A stretch of DNA of 64,000 nucleotides. Origin: Acetobacter aceti. GTDB lineage: Bacteria > Pseudomonadota > Alphaproteobacteria > Acetobacterales > Acetobacteraceae. Below, one piece after another: positions 1-8,719 of this stretch. Every line of letters starts with the position of its first letter. Position 1 is the first letter of the stretch. A program made the translations under genes and the position numbers. The notes below the pieces were generated by a model. That model ran no database searches. It saw only the letters and a list, made by a program, of their open reading frames with translations, and was not told where the DNA came from. The stretch spans positions 1,674,001 through 1,738,000 of the forward strand of contig NZ_CP014692.1 in assembly GCF_002005445.1 (NCBI RefSeq), written 5' to 3'.

Positions 1-2
1 GA

Positions 3-1358
3 CCGGACCGTCTGCTTCAGCTTATTCTGATCGGTGGTATTTTCCCTGCCGCCGCTGCGTTGATTCTCGGCGGTCTTTGTATTCAGCCGTCGCTGGTGCC
101 GGGACTGGCTTTTCTGTCGTATGTATCCCTGCAGAAAATGCTTGGCGCACGCTATCCCGGGCAAAAGGAAGTGATGTATCTGTCTGCCCCCATGATTTTT
201 AATGGGGCCTGGGCCGTTTTCGGATCTCTGGTCATGCCCCGGCTGTTTCATAATGAGGTGCTTGTCTGGCCTCAGAAAGCTGATGCGGCTGGCGTGCAGG
301 TCCTGCTGGCGCCGAGTTTCGGCAATATCAGTCAGGACGGTTATCTCGTCGTCAATATCATCCTCATGATTTTCGGGGCGCAGTATCTGACCCGGCCACT
401 GATCGACATGAGGAAATTTTACGGTGCGTTCGTGCTGGCTGGCTGGCTGGTAGTGTTTATCGCCTTCTGGCAGTTCGCGTCCCGCATGGCCGGCGTGCCG
501 TTTCCAAAGGAATTTTTCTATTCCAATACGGCGTGGACTGTTCTCGACGGGCAGATGGCGGGTCCGGTACCCCGTATCAACGGAAGTTTCACGGAGCCAT
601 CCGCCTGCGCGACGTATCTTGCTGGTGTAATGTTCTCCTGCATCTGGCTGACAATCAAAGGTTATACATTTCCGACCATTAAACCTCTTATTATCGCTTC
701 CACTCTCGGTCTTTGTCTCACCACTTCCACGACCGGATTTGTCACCGTAGCAATCGGTATGATCCTTCTGCCGTTCATGGTGGTCGCAACCGGAGCAGGC
801 CGTCTGCTGGGGCGTCTTGCCCAGTTCGCCATGATTGGTGCTGTCGTCGTGGGGGTCAGCGGTCTGATGGTAGTCACATTTGCACCGCAAGTTGTCGCTG
901 GAGTCCAGAGAGTGAGTGAGGGGACGGCGAGCAAAAAAGATTCAGCCTCTTACAAGGAACGGACCCAGGCGGACACCGATGCCATGGCTGCTTGCATGGG
1001 AACTTACGGGCTTGGCACCGGATGGGGTAGCAACCGGTCATCCAGCCTGGTGCCCGGTCTACTGGCCAGTGTCGGTATCATTGGATGCGTTGCTCTGCTG
1101 ATGTTTGATATACGCCTTATGCTGGCAGCTAAAGCCGCTCTGAATGCTGCTCCTGGGGGAGATTATTCTCTAGTCATAGAAGGCTTCATAGCCGCCATTC
1201 TGGGGCGGCTTATTGCTGCCCTTACTTCCGCGCCAACGATCGGCATGCCTGATTTCTATGTCATGATCGCCATTACGATTGCGGCGATTGCCCGTGTGCG
1301 GATGATGACCCGTCAGCCTATGGCCAAGGTGGCATCATCCATTGCTCTTGCCACCTGA
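3..1358 (+). CDS. Polytopic membrane protein, O-antigen polymerase/ligase-like (5' truncated by window edge)
   Basis: The frame is open to the left edge of the window, so the N-terminus is missing; an internal TTG lies at 60. The visible 450 residues are almost entirely hydrophobic segments (about ten) separated by short loops, with one larger polar loop near residues 290-330 that contains a GTGWGSNRSSS stretch. This layout is typical of Wzy/WaaL-type polysaccharide polymerases and ligases, which join repeat units at the periplasmic face of the inner membrane. The neighbouring glycosyltransferase remnant and secreted beta-helix protein support an exopolysaccharide role. The family is inferred from architecture only; I see no diagnostic short motif. 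Confidence 0.7.
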   Translation, partial: PDRLLQLILIGGIFPAAAALILGGLCIQPSLVPGLAFLSYVSLQKMLGARYPGQKEVMYLSAPMIFNGAWAVFGSLVMPRLFHNEVLVWPQKADAAGVQVLLAPSFGNISQDGYLVVNIILMIFGAQYLTRPLIDMRKFYGAFVLAGWLVVFIAFWQFASRMAGVPFPKEFFYSNTAWTVLDGQMAGPVPRINGSFTEPSACATYLAGVMFSCIWLTIKGYTFPTIKPLIIASTLGLCLTTSTTGFVTVAIGMILLPFMVVATGAGRLLGRLAQFAMIGAVVVGVSGLMVVTFAPQVVAGVQRVSEGTASKKDSASYKERTQADTDAMAACMGTYGLGTGWGSNRSSSLVPGLLASVGIIGCVALLMFDIRLMLAAKAALNAAPGGDYSLVIEGFIAAILGRLIAALTSAPTIGMPDFYVMIAITIAAIARVRMMTRQPMAKVASSIALAT

Positions 1359-1485
1359 CCCGGCAGGTCGTTTACGCCAGAGGAATCTTTGGCAGGAACG
1401 GAGGATCAATACGCCTCATCTGTCCAACACAGAAGCCGAGCCGTGTTTTTGCTTTGATAATGATGTTCTTGAGAATGTACGGGCC

Positions 1486-2290
1486 TCAGTTCAGATATGT
1501 ATCGGCAAGCACTTTGTGCAAAGTTAGCAAAGCTGCTTTGGAAGCGCCAAATCTTGCTGAATCGATCACGTGCTTCTGGAGATAGGACTGATATTTCTTT
1601 TTGATCAGATCGACAATCAGTCTGTCGGGGTTGTCATTCCGTGCAATGTGAAAATTCAGCAGATTTTCTGCCGCTTTCAGAAACTGTCGGGCCGGGATGT
1701 CCAAGTTCGAAAGAGAGTCTGGACTCACCGTATAGAAGTATAGTGCGTCCGGGATAACGCAGAATTTTGCGGCTGTGATATGAGACACGACTGTCCGCTT
1801 TTCGGAAGTTTCAGCAATTTCTCTCTGGTGTCGCCAAGCGATGCATCATTCACGATAATGACTTCAAGCGATCCCATTGGCTGATTCAGAATGGAATAAA
1901 CAGCCTGTTCGATAAAAGCTCCTGTATTACTCGACGTCTTCACGCTTCGCGCCACGAAGCTGGGCACGAGGTTGTCGCCAGCCTCACCGCGGTCAAGCGG
2001 CTTGCGAGATATTTCAACGCCGGTCACTGCCGTCTTCGTCGTCGGACGGATATCAACGATTTCAACTTCGTCACCCATGCTGACAACGCCACGCTCGACA
2101 CGACCCGTGACAACCATTCCACGACCGGAGATCGAAAACACGTCTTTGGTCGGCATCAGGAACGAACGGTCAACCAGACGCTCCTGCTGCGGGATGTAGG
2201 AATCAACAACGTCCATTAGATCCTTGACGCGGTTTTCACCAATCTCCGGATCACCATCTTCCAGAAGAGTCATAGGCTGGCCAATGAAGG
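1486..2290 (-). pseudogene. Chimeric remnant: EF-Tu fragment fused to a broken family-2 glycosyltransferase
   Basis: An open frame from 2273 to 1725 begins with about 103 residues that read as the start of EF-Tu domain 2 ([36 protein letters not shown]) with many substitutions at normally invariant sites. At about 1965 it switches without a stop into a GT2 catalytic fragment ([22 protein letters not shown]) and ends at 1725. A second frame, 1788-1486, carries what looks like the C-terminal end of the same GT2 enzyme ([14 protein letters not shown]); about 150 central residues are absent. This is a dead rearrangement product. The GT2 pieces probably belonged to the polysaccharide cluster on the left. 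Confidence 0.75.
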
Positions 2291-2622
2291 AAACCAGGCG
2301 GTCGCTCTTTTTAACATCGTTCGTGAAACAACACTCCCGTCATGTTCGGTGAGTAAACCACATACTGACGAAAATCTTTACCGCCACAGGCGAGACATGC
2401 AAGACTGTGAGGGAAGCAGATTCATTTCCAGACTGGAAGAGATCGTCAACCGGGCGGATGTCTTGCCGGTCATGACTGTCTTCCTGCCCGCGCAATACAA
2501 ACGCACTTACATGACGAAAACATGAAGCGCTATGTAGTTCAGTAGTTTATTCGGAACAGAAAGCGTGAGGCAACCCCGAAATTTCCGGTTACAGCCGGAA
2601 AAAAAGATTGAGTGAAAATATC
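2291..2622. other. Gene-poor stretch between the chimeric remnant and the beta-helix gene
   Basis: No recognised gene. A plus-strand frame from GTG 2349 to the TGA at 2523-2525 encodes 58 residues (core ISRLEEIVNRADVLPVMTVF) with protein-like composition but no Shine-Dalgarno sequence and no family I know; it may be another remnant of the polysaccharide cluster. The last 100 bases must hold the promoter of the following gene, but I see no convincing -35/-10 pair. Confidence 0.3.
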
Positions 2623-3570
2623 ATGGACTATCGCTTTCTTCTGGCAGCCTTGGGACTTGTGACCTGCGTTCAGGTGGCATGGGCTGACGACAGCCCTGCC
2701 ATCCAGTCCAAGCTCAACGCGTGTTATGCCGGAACCGGGTCATGTAATATCGATTTTCAGGGAGCGCGTAAGACCATCGGCGCAACGTTGAAAGTTGACC
2801 CTGAATACGTCACTCTCCGCAATGCCGTGTTCGACTGTGTGATGACGTCCGGCACCTGCCTCTACGTTTCGGAGGAAGGGTTTCCTCGCGCCCGCCATCC
2901 CGGTTCCAACCGCCTGGAAGGTCTTGCGGTTTATGGCAGCAAATCCATCGACGGAATCACCATGAACTATCCTGGCAATGATAATGTGACGAACGCGGCG
3001 ACGACCCTGTTCAATATCTCCTTGCAGGGATTCAATCATGGCCTTGTTCTGGGGAGTGGGGTCTGGGGCGCGGATATGCATGGCGTTGTCATTGGTAATG
3101 GCAATGTTGGCATCTATATTCCACCCGACACAAAAAATGCCGGGGAACTCTCAACCTTTGTCAGCGGCACTGTTTATAACAATGCTGTCGCCGGTCTTGA
3201 TGAGGAATCGAATGTCGAACTTTCCTTTCTGGGAACGCGCTTCGACTTTAATAATCAGCAGATGCTTCTTAGTGGTCCAACCTCTTTTTCCGGCCATATC
3301 GAAAATTTCCAGAACGGCAAACCTGAGATCGTCCTCAAGGCTCTTCCGGGTGTTCCCGCAGGATCGATTTACATGAGTCCCGGCACGACCATTACTGTCG
3401 ATCAATGGAATGCAGCTTCTCCTCAGCAGCCCTGTTATATACAGACTTCTCTCCCATGGAATCGCATTGTTGTTCCGGCTACCTTGTGGGGCTTCGGCGG
3501 AACTCAGGGTGCAGTATGTGGTCCTGGCAAGGTTGTGACGTGGGATCGTCAGGCTCCTGATTTCCAGTAA
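2623..3570 (+). CDS. Secreted right-handed beta-helix (pectate-lyase-fold) protein
   Basis: The ATG at 2623 gives an N-terminus with a signal peptide (MDYRFLLAALGLVTCVQVAWA, cut after AWA); the upstream TTG at 2608 would only lengthen it. The mature part of about 290 residues has the Gly/Asn-rich short strands of a parallel beta-helix (for example VVIGNGNVGIYI, VYNNAVAGLDEESNVELSFLG) and several Cys residues that could form periplasmic disulfides. Proteins of this fold in polysaccharide clusters act as lyases, epimerases or sugar-binding factors; no catalytic residues can be named here. It is probably exported to the periplasm and is the last intact gene of the exopolysaccharide group. Confidence 0.7.
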   Translation: MDYRFLLAALGLVTCVQVAWADDSPAIQSKLNACYAGTGSCNIDFQGARKTIGATLKVDPEYVTLRNAVFDCVMTSGTCLYVSEEGFPRARHPGSNRLEGLAVYGSKSIDGITMNYPGNDNVTNAATTLFNISLQGFNHGLVLGSGVWGADMHGVVIGNGNVGIYIPPDTKNAGELSTFVSGTVYNNAVAGLDEESNVELSFLGTRFDFNNQQMLLSGPTSFSGHIENFQNGKPEIVLKALPGVPAGSIYMSPGTTITVDQWNAASPQQPCYIQTSLPWNRIVVPATLWGFGGTQGAVCGPGKVVTWDRQAPDFQ

Positions 3571-3609
3571 CTGTCGGGCAGGGATGTTGCCGACGCTGAA
3601 CTGATTTTC

Positions 3610-3800
3610 CGCCTTGTCCTGCTGCCGCGTATTTTACCGCTGTCTGTGTCGATGGCATGTAAATGGCGTGACCGAGCGGATTTTCCGGCATCTGGTCGCA
3701 GATCAAGACAATTCAATACATGGGCACGATTGTCCGGGCGCATCAGAATAGCACGAACGCCCTCCAAAAGCGGGCATGGATCAGGTCATCGGACGATCCC
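3610..3800 (+). pseudogene. IS5-family transposase remnant
   Basis: Two short frames give recognisable transposase pieces: GVTERIFRHLVADQDN around 3660-3710, then after a frame change GTIVRAHQNSTNALQKR around 3719-3770. They align by eye with VIERIFRPLAADRDN and STIVRAHQHSARALKKG of the IS5 element at 39.6-40.2 kb. The fragment contains stops and frame changes, is cut off before the C-terminal half, and ends beside the left end of the next IS5 element. It fills the gap between the beta-helix gene and that element. Confidence 0.7.
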
Positions 3801-3889
3801 GGCCCGGTTAACTCTAGGCTCAGGACCTATTAATTTATTGAACTGAGCGGTGTGTTGTGATTCACAGTCTTACCGATGGAGGTGAGGCT

Positions 3890-4258
3890 GTGAGTGACGT
3901 GTTTTTGCTGTCTGAGAGGCAGATGGAGCGGATTGAGCCGTTTTTCCCTCTGGCGCACGGAGTGCCACGCGTGGATGACCGGCGTGTTCTGAGCGGGATC
4001 GTTTATGTGATCCGCAACGGTCTTCAGTGGAAAGACGCCCCGAAAGCGTATGGTCCGCACAAGACTTTGTATAATCGCTTCATCCGGTGGAGCCGCCTGG
4101 GTGTCTTCGACCGGATCTTCGTCGCGCTGACAGAGCAGGCTGGCCGTTCGAAGCACCTGATGATTGATGCAACACACCTCAAGGCACACCGGACATCGGC
4201 GTCCCTGCTCAAAAAGGGGCTTTTCCCCGCCATATCGGACGGACAAAAGGCGGCCTGA
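3890..4258 (+). CDS. IS5-family transposase, orfA (N-terminal part)
   Basis: A GTG at 3890 follows a good Shine-Dalgarno (GGAGGT at about 3875); an earlier GTG at 3857 is less likely. The product has the DUF4096-type helix-turn-helix N-terminus (LSERQMERIEPFFP, VDDRRVLSGIVYVIRNGLQW) and the first catalytic aspartate in LMIDATHLKAHRT. It stops at 4258. Expression of a complete DDE transposase needs a -1 shift into the following frame at the AAAGGGG heptamer at 4213-4219. Confidence 0.85.
   Translation: MSDVFLLSERQMERIEPFFPLAHGVPRVDDRRVLSGIVYVIRNGLQWKDAPKAYGPHKTLYNRFIRWSRLGVFDRIFVALTEQAGRSKHLMIDATHLKAHRTSASLLKKGLFPAISDGQKAA
4213..4219 (+). other. Probable programmed -1 frameshift site AAAGGGG
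   Basis: In the orfA frame the codons here are aaa aag ggg, so A_AAG_GGG is an X_XXY_YYZ slippery heptamer. Slipping back one base yields LKKGAFPRHIGRTKGGLNS, which rejoins the standard IS5 transposase sequence. A second heptamer, TTTCCCC, lies at 4222-4228 and could serve as an alternative. The other IS5 element in the window has the same heptamer at the same codons (40017-40023, minus strand). Confidence 0.65.
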
Positions 4259-4653
4259 ACTCAAAACTGCATGCCATATGTGATGGACAGGGACGCCCTG
4301 TCCGCCTTCATCTGACAGCGGGGCAGGTCAGTGACTTCAAAGGCGCTGATGTTCTGCTGGCGGACCTGCCGGATGAGACAGAGGAAGTCATCGGTGATCG
4401 GGGATACGACAGCAATAAGATCAGACAGTCTCTCGCAGACCGGAACATCACCGCCTGTATTCCGCCGAAGAAGAACAGGAAATCAAAGCCACCTTACGGC
4501 TGGCATATGTATAAGAAGCGCCACCTCATCGAAAACATGTTCGCAAAGCTGAAGGACTGGCGACGTGTTGCGACCCGATATGACCGCTGCGCTCATACCT
4601 TCATGTCCGCAATCCACATCGCAGAAAGCGTCAGCTTCTACCTCAAAGAATGA
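4220..4653 (+). CDS. IS5-family transposase, orfB (C-terminal DDE part)
   Basis: The -1 frame is open through GGLNSKLHAICDGQGRPV and continues with EEVIGDRGYDSNKIR (second catalytic Asp region) and KKRHLIENMFAKLKDWRR (catalytic Glu region), ending in a TGA at 4651-4653, just inside the right inverted repeat. It has no start codon with a ribosome site of its own, which supports expression as an orfA-orfB fusion. The coordinates mark the open frame after the slip and not an independent gene. Confidence 0.75.
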
Positions 4654-4706
4654 GTCCTGAGCCTAAGCAGAAGTAGCCATATCCAACCTACGGGTTCATC
4701 AGCTTT

Positions 4707-6002
4707 TTAAACAGTCTTTCTCACTCCTCGTTCAGTCGAAAACCGAACTCCATACCCGAGCAGTACCAGATAGGCGGGAACCGCAAGCACAAGAAAAGCA
4801 GCCTGAACGCCGATATATGGCTTGATCAGAACGAAAATCTGAGGCGTGCAGGCCCCTCCTGAAAACATCATCACCAGCAGGGCTGACGCAAGAGGAACAT
4901 GGTGTCCCGCGTTCCGTATCGTCATGGGAAACAGGGCGGGCATGATCATGGCATTGGCCAGGCCGAGAAGAGCGACGCACAGGACAGACACGTAGCCGGT
5001 TGTCAGATAGGCAGCGACGGCGAAGAGAATACCAGCCGCGCAGGACAGGATCATGCAGCGTTCCTGCGAGAGAACGCGTGGAACAAGGCAGAGCCCCACC
5101 GCGTATCCGGTCATCATCGCAAAAAGAGTGAAAGCGGTGAAAAACCGCGTCTGGTCGAGCGGCATGCCGAACGCCTGTCCATACGTCCCGATAGCGTCGC
5201 CTGCGAGGACTTCAATACCGACATAAAGAAAGGTTGCGACCATGCCGAAGCCCAGACGTGGCGTGATATGAAATCCGGGCAGGGACAGAGCGAGGGGCGC
5301 AGGTGAGTCCAGGTCAGGGAGGTTCGACAGGAAAACTGCACAGGCTGCCACACCGAGAAGGGCCGCCATGCCGAGATACGGCCAGTAAATAGCGTTGGTA
5401 AAACCGGACAGTATGGCCTCACGCTCAGTCGGACTGGCAGCATGTTGCGCCTGTTCCGCCACACCGCTGATATTGTGCATGACTATGGCGGCCAGAACGA
5501 TGGGCGCCAGAATGCCGGCAAATTTGTTGCACAGCCCCATTATGGCGATGCGCTGGGCTGCCTGTTCATGTGGGCCGAGCAGGCTGACATAGGGGTTGAC
5601 CGTCACCTGAAGCAGGGTGAGACCCGCACCGATGACCATCAGTCCGCCCAGTGCGCCGGGGTAGGAGCGCAGGCCGACACATTGTCCGAACAGGGCGCTG
5701 CCGATCCCCATGATGGCCAGAGCCAGAGCAAGTCCACTTTTCAGGCCTGTGCGGCTGACGATACGGGCCGCTGGCAGAGCAAAAAGAAGATAGGCGATAT
5801 AGAACGCCAGCGGCACAAGGAATGCACCGACATCCGAGAGAGAGAACGCCACTCTCACAAAGGAGATCAGTGGTCCGTTCAGCCAGGTGACAAAGCCGAT
5901 CAGGAAAAACAGGCTGGCAGTGCTTGCCAGAGGAGCCCAGCCAAACGATCCGGCGGGGCAGCGGAAGAGAGAAGCCTTGGGCAAGTGGGTCAGACTGGAC
6001 AC
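4707..6002 (-). CDS. MFS sugar transporter, FucP/GluP-like
   Basis: 431 residues with twelve predicted hydrophobic helices. The first helix region (FFLIGFVTWLNGPLISFVR) matches the start of the FucP/GluP (fucose, glucose/galactose:H+ symporter) branch of the major facilitator superfamily, and GLTLLQVTVNPYVSLLGP is the characteristic helix-4 segment of that branch. It would import a hexose across the inner membrane with protons. It is transcribed away from galE, with about 260 bp between the divergent starts that must hold both promoters. The exact substrate cannot be told from sequence. Confidence 0.85.
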   Translation of the reverse strand: MSSLTHLPKASLFRCPAGSFGWAPLASTASLFFLIGFVTWLNGPLISFVRVAFSLSDVGAFLVPLAFYIAYLLFALPAARIVSRTGLKSGLALALAIMGIGSALFGQCVGLRSYPGALGGLMVIGAGLTLLQVTVNPYVSLLGPHEQAAQRIAIMGLCNKFAGILAPIVLAAIVMHNISGVAEQAQHAASPTEREAILSGFTNAIYWPYLGMAALLGVAACAVFLSNLPDLDSPAPLALSLPGFHITPRLGFGMVATFLYVGIEVLAGDAIGTYGQAFGMPLDQTRFFTAFTLFAMMTGYAVGLCLVPRVLSQERCMILSCAAGILFAVAAYLTTGYVSVLCVALLGLANAMIMPALFPMTIRNAGHHVPLASALLVMMFSGGACTPQIFVLIKPYIGVQAAFLVLAVPAYLVLLGYGVRFSTERGVRKTV

Positions 6003-6266
6003 GATGGCAGGGTTTCCAAGGGCTTAAATCAAGGTGAGTGCATAGCGAAGGTTAAAGATGTTATTGGTTTGCACGTATTGTGGTAGGCTGGGGTGAATAG
6101 TGGATGAGGTCAGGTTGCGCTGCGACAAGGGAAGTGAAACCCAATGCGGCAGCAGGAATTCTTGTTAGCAGAATCTTTCAGTAATGAAATGATTCGACCT
6201 CATTCGGGATGGATTTTCCGGAACATGGCGTGGTCCGGCAGTAGCGTTGTGAAAGAATGCATTGAA

Positions 6267-7256
6267 ATGAAAAATCGATTTCTCGTGACGGGTGGAGCGG
6301 GTTACGTTGGCAGTCACATGGTTCTGGCTCTGCTTGATGCAGGCCATGACGTTACAGTTTTCGACAGTCTGAGAACAGGCCATCGCGCCGCAGTTCCGGC
6401 CGGAGCACGCTTCATCGAAGGCGACCTCGCGGATCTGCCGCTGCTCGACAAGGTTCTGGCGGATGGTCCCTGGGACTGCGTCTTTCATTTTGCAGCGCTC
6501 TCGCTTGTGGGTGAAAGCATGCAGAAACCCATGATGTACATGTCAGCCAATGGTGGACTGGGTTTTGGCCTGATTGACGCCTGCGTGCGTCACGGCGTGA
6601 AGAAATTCGTGTTTTCCTCGACCGCTGCCCTGTTCGGTTCGGCAGGTGACAAGCTGATTGACGAGGATACTCCCGTTCATCCCGGCTCGGCCTATGGCGA
6701 AAGCAAGCGTGTAGTGGAGCAGGCGCTCTACTGGGCTGACAGGATTCACGGTCTCCGCAGTGCCTGCCTGCGCTATTTCAACGCGGCAGGATGTGACCCG
6801 CAGGGGCGGGCGGGCGAGGACCATCGTCCGGAAACACATCTCATGCCTCTGGTGATCGACGCGGCACTGGGTCGCCGGGATGCTTTGACGCTGTTCGGGC
6901 AGGATTACCCGACACCGGACGGAAGCTGTGTGCGTGATTATATCCATGTCACAGATCTGGCTCAGGCTCATCTCGCCGTCCTGCCACTGCTTGATGAGAA
7001 GAGCGTCACGTTCAATGTTGGAACCGGCAAGGGAAACTCCAATCTGGAAGTGATCCAGGCTGTGGAGCATGTCAGTGGCAAGCCCGTGCCGTGGAAAGCA
7101 GGACCGCGTCGGGCAGGTGATCCTGCCATGCTGGTGGCAAGTCCCGCCCGCATCATGCAAGAAACCGGCTGGCAGCCGCGCTTTACGGATCTGAATGAAA
7201 CGGTCAGGACAGCGCTGGACTGGCGTCTCGCGCATCCTCAGGGCTACGCGGACTAA
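6267..7256 (+). CDS. galE: UDP-glucose 4-epimerase
   Basis: Interconverts UDP-glucose and UDP-galactose, supplying galactose for exopolysaccharide and lipopolysaccharide. From the ATG at 6267 the protein has 329 residues, the normal size. Visible are the NAD-binding GGAGYVGS (residues 9-16), FHFAALSLVGES, FSSTAALFG (catalytic Ser/Thr region near 117-119) and the SAYGESK motif with catalytic Tyr143 and Lys147. The frame extends upstream to 6144, but those residues are not epimerase-like. The cytidine deaminase gene follows four bases later, so the two are probably cotranscribed. Its place beside a sugar transporter suits hexose metabolism. Confidence 0.95.
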   Translation: MKNRFLVTGGAGYVGSHMVLALLDAGHDVTVFDSLRTGHRAAVPAGARFIEGDLADLPLLDKVLADGPWDCVFHFAALSLVGESMQKPMMYMSANGGLGFGLIDACVRHGVKKFVFSSTAALFGSAGDKLIDEDTPVHPGSAYGESKRVVEQALYWADRIHGLRSACLRYFNAAGCDPQGRAGEDHRPETHLMPLVIDAALGRRDALTLFGQDYPTPDGSCVRDYIHVTDLAQAHLAVLPLLDEKSVTFNVGTGKGNSNLEVIQAVEHVSGKPVPWKAGPRRAGDPAMLVASPARIMQETGWQPRFTDLNETVRTALDWRLAHPQGYAD

Positions 7257-7259
7257 GCT

Positions 7260-7691
7260 GTGGCAACCACCGGTCTACATGCAGATGTAAAGCTGCCCGA
7301 TGTAAAGCTGAGTGAAGCGGCATCCGCCGTTCGGGAGCGGGCCTATGCTCCCTATTCAGCTTTTAAAGTCGGAGCGGCGTTACGCTGTGACGACGGCTCC
7401 ATTCATGTCGGATGCAATGTCGAAAACGCCGCTTATCCTGAAGGAATCTGCGCGGAGGGCGGAGCCATCGCTGCGATGGTTGCTTCGGGCGGACGAAGGA
7501 TTGTCGAAATTGTCGTCTGTGGTGGTGAGCGTGGTCCCTGTACCCCATGCGGCGGTTGCCGACAGAAGCTGAGAGAGTTCGGTGCTCCCGGGATGCCGGT
7601 TTATATGATTGACCCTGCTGGGCAGGTGCTGCTGGTGAAAACGCTGGGTGAACTGCTGCCTGAGAGCTTCGGGCCTGAAAGTCTGGGTTGA
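7260..7691 (+). CDS. cdd: Cytidine deaminase
   Basis: Deaminates cytidine and deoxycytidine to uridine and deoxyuridine in pyrimidine salvage. The protein has 143 residues, typical of the homotetrameric class. Zinc ligands and the catalytic acid are all present: Cys64 and Glu66 in GICAEGGA, and Cys94 and Cys97 in PCTPCGGC. The substrate-binding CNVENAAYPEG precedes them. Translation starts at a GTG that lies four bases after the galE stop, and a strong terminator hairpin follows at 7708-7740, so galE-cdd looks like one transcript. Confidence 0.95.
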   Translation: MATTGLHADVKLPDVKLSEAASAVRERAYAPYSAFKVGAALRCDDGSIHVGCNVENAAYPEGICAEGGAIAAMVASGGRRIVEIVVCGGERGPCTPCGGCRQKLREFGAPGMPVYMIDPAGQVLLVKTLGELLPESFGPESLG

Positions 7692-7707
7692 TCATCGGGG
7701 TGAATAA

Positions 7708-7746
7708 CCCGGACATCCCGCTTATCGCCGGATGTCCGGGCTTTCT
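7708..7746 (+). terminator. Rho-independent terminator after galE-cdd
   Basis: An 11-bp GC-rich stem (CCCGGACATCC at 7708-7718 with GGATGTCCGGG at 7730-7740), an 11-base loop, then CTTTCT. The T-tract is short but the stem is perfect. Confidence 0.8.
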
Positions 7747-7828
7747 GGTGTGCAATTCTGGAGGAATGCTTCCTCCAATTGAAATGCTCTCATGCAATGA
7801 AGACAACCTAGCGGGAAAATATTTAAGA

Positions 7829-8623
7829 ATGAGTGAATTTCAGAAGAAGATTTTATGTTTCAAAGGATTTCGAAAGCATTTCCCGCAGTTCATGATCGCT
7901 GTTTGCAGCGTCCTGACGACTGTCCTGTGCCAGCATTCCCATGCGGCCGTCCCGCAACGGCCCGGTATCGGCCAGGTTGACCATCGTCAGGCTGTTGACA
8001 TGACCTCGTTGCCATGGAGCGCCATAGGGAGGGTCCAGACGGAACTGGGTGGGCGTTGCACAGGTTTTCTGGTCGCGCCGACGGTCGTTGAGACAGCGGC
8101 GCACTGCCTTTTCCTGCCAAGAACAGGCCGCTATATCCAACCGCAGGATGTCCATTTTCTGCGCGCCTACAGCAAGGGACAGTACGCTGCCCACGCCCGG
8201 GCGATTCGTCTTCTGGTGCCTCCAGAATACGATCCTCGTGACGAAGCGCGGACGGCAGCTTTTGACCGGGCGACCCTGTTTCTCGCAGAACCTGCCGCGA
8301 CCATGAAAGACGTGCTTGCCGTGGCGGACAGTCTCCCTGCACCCGGAACAGATGTGGTTCTGGGAGGGTACGAGCAGGATTTCAGTGAAATTGTGCGCTC
8401 CGACATGGGGTGCATGACGGGTAGACTGGCGGTGGATGGTGGAGGCAAGACTCTGATCACACATGACTGTTCGGCCACCAGAGGAAGTAGTGGCGCGCCA
8501 TTGCTCAGTTTTCAGGACGGGAAGTGGACTGCTCTGGGAATACAGGTTCTGGCCAATTACGGACGCGGGGGAGCGGCGGCGCCTTTATTGCCTCTGGTGG
8601 CGGCAGACAGCGGACGCAGATAA
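7829..8623 (+). CDS. Secreted trypsin-like serine protease
   Basis: From the ATG at 7829 the protein has 264 residues and begins with a signal peptide (hydrophobic FMIAVCSVLTTVLCQ, cut after SHA near residue 38). The S1 catalytic triad can be read in order: His in VETAAHCLF, Asp in AAFDRATLFL and Ser in TRGSSGAPLL. Oxyanion glycine and paired Cys residues (HDCSATRGSSG, DMGC) are kept. Such small secreted V8/glutamyl-endopeptidase-like proteins act in the periplasm or outside the cell. The C-terminus is short, so the last beta-strand and helix may be reduced. Substrate unknown. Confidence 0.8.
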   Translation: MSEFQKKILCFKGFRKHFPQFMIAVCSVLTTVLCQHSHAAVPQRPGIGQVDHRQAVDMTSLPWSAIGRVQTELGGRCTGFLVAPTVVETAAHCLFLPRTGRYIQPQDVHFLRAYSKGQYAAHARAIRLLVPPEYDPRDEARTAAFDRATLFLAEPAATMKDVLAVADSLPAPGTDVVLGGYEQDFSEIVRSDMGCMTGRLAVDGGGKTLITHDCSATRGSSGAPLLSFQDGKWTALGIQVLANYGRGGAAAPLLPLVAADSGRR

Positions 8624-8719
8624 TCTACACTGTAACGTGATATATATCGGATGCATCTTAGTTATTATTTTAATTGTTAAATCGAGCAGAGCAGACAAGC
8701 ATGTCTGAACTGGAGCGCA

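Larger units (their letters stand above)
3814..4666 (+). mobile_element. IS5-family insertion sequence (IS427-like layout, two overlapping frames)
   Basis: The ends carry imperfect inverted repeats: TAGGCTCAGGAC at 3815-3826 and its complement GTCCTGAGCCTA at 4654-4665, flanked by CTAG on the left and CTAA on the right, consistent with the YTAR-type target sites of this family. The length of about 850 bp and the two transposase frames separated by a -1 shift fit the IS427 group. It landed next to an older IS5 remnant, so the site has taken more than one insertion. It looks potentially active. Confidence 0.8.

Noticed and set aside
5442..6086. Long plus-strand open frame opposite the sugar transporter
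   Set aside because: It is antisense to a clear twelve-helix MFS gene, has low-complexity Gln/Arg/Asp-rich composition and no family resemblance.
6144..6266. Longer N-terminus for GalE from an upstream ATG
   Set aside because: The NAD-binding motif normally begins within about ten residues of the start; the extra 41 residues do not look like an epimerase.
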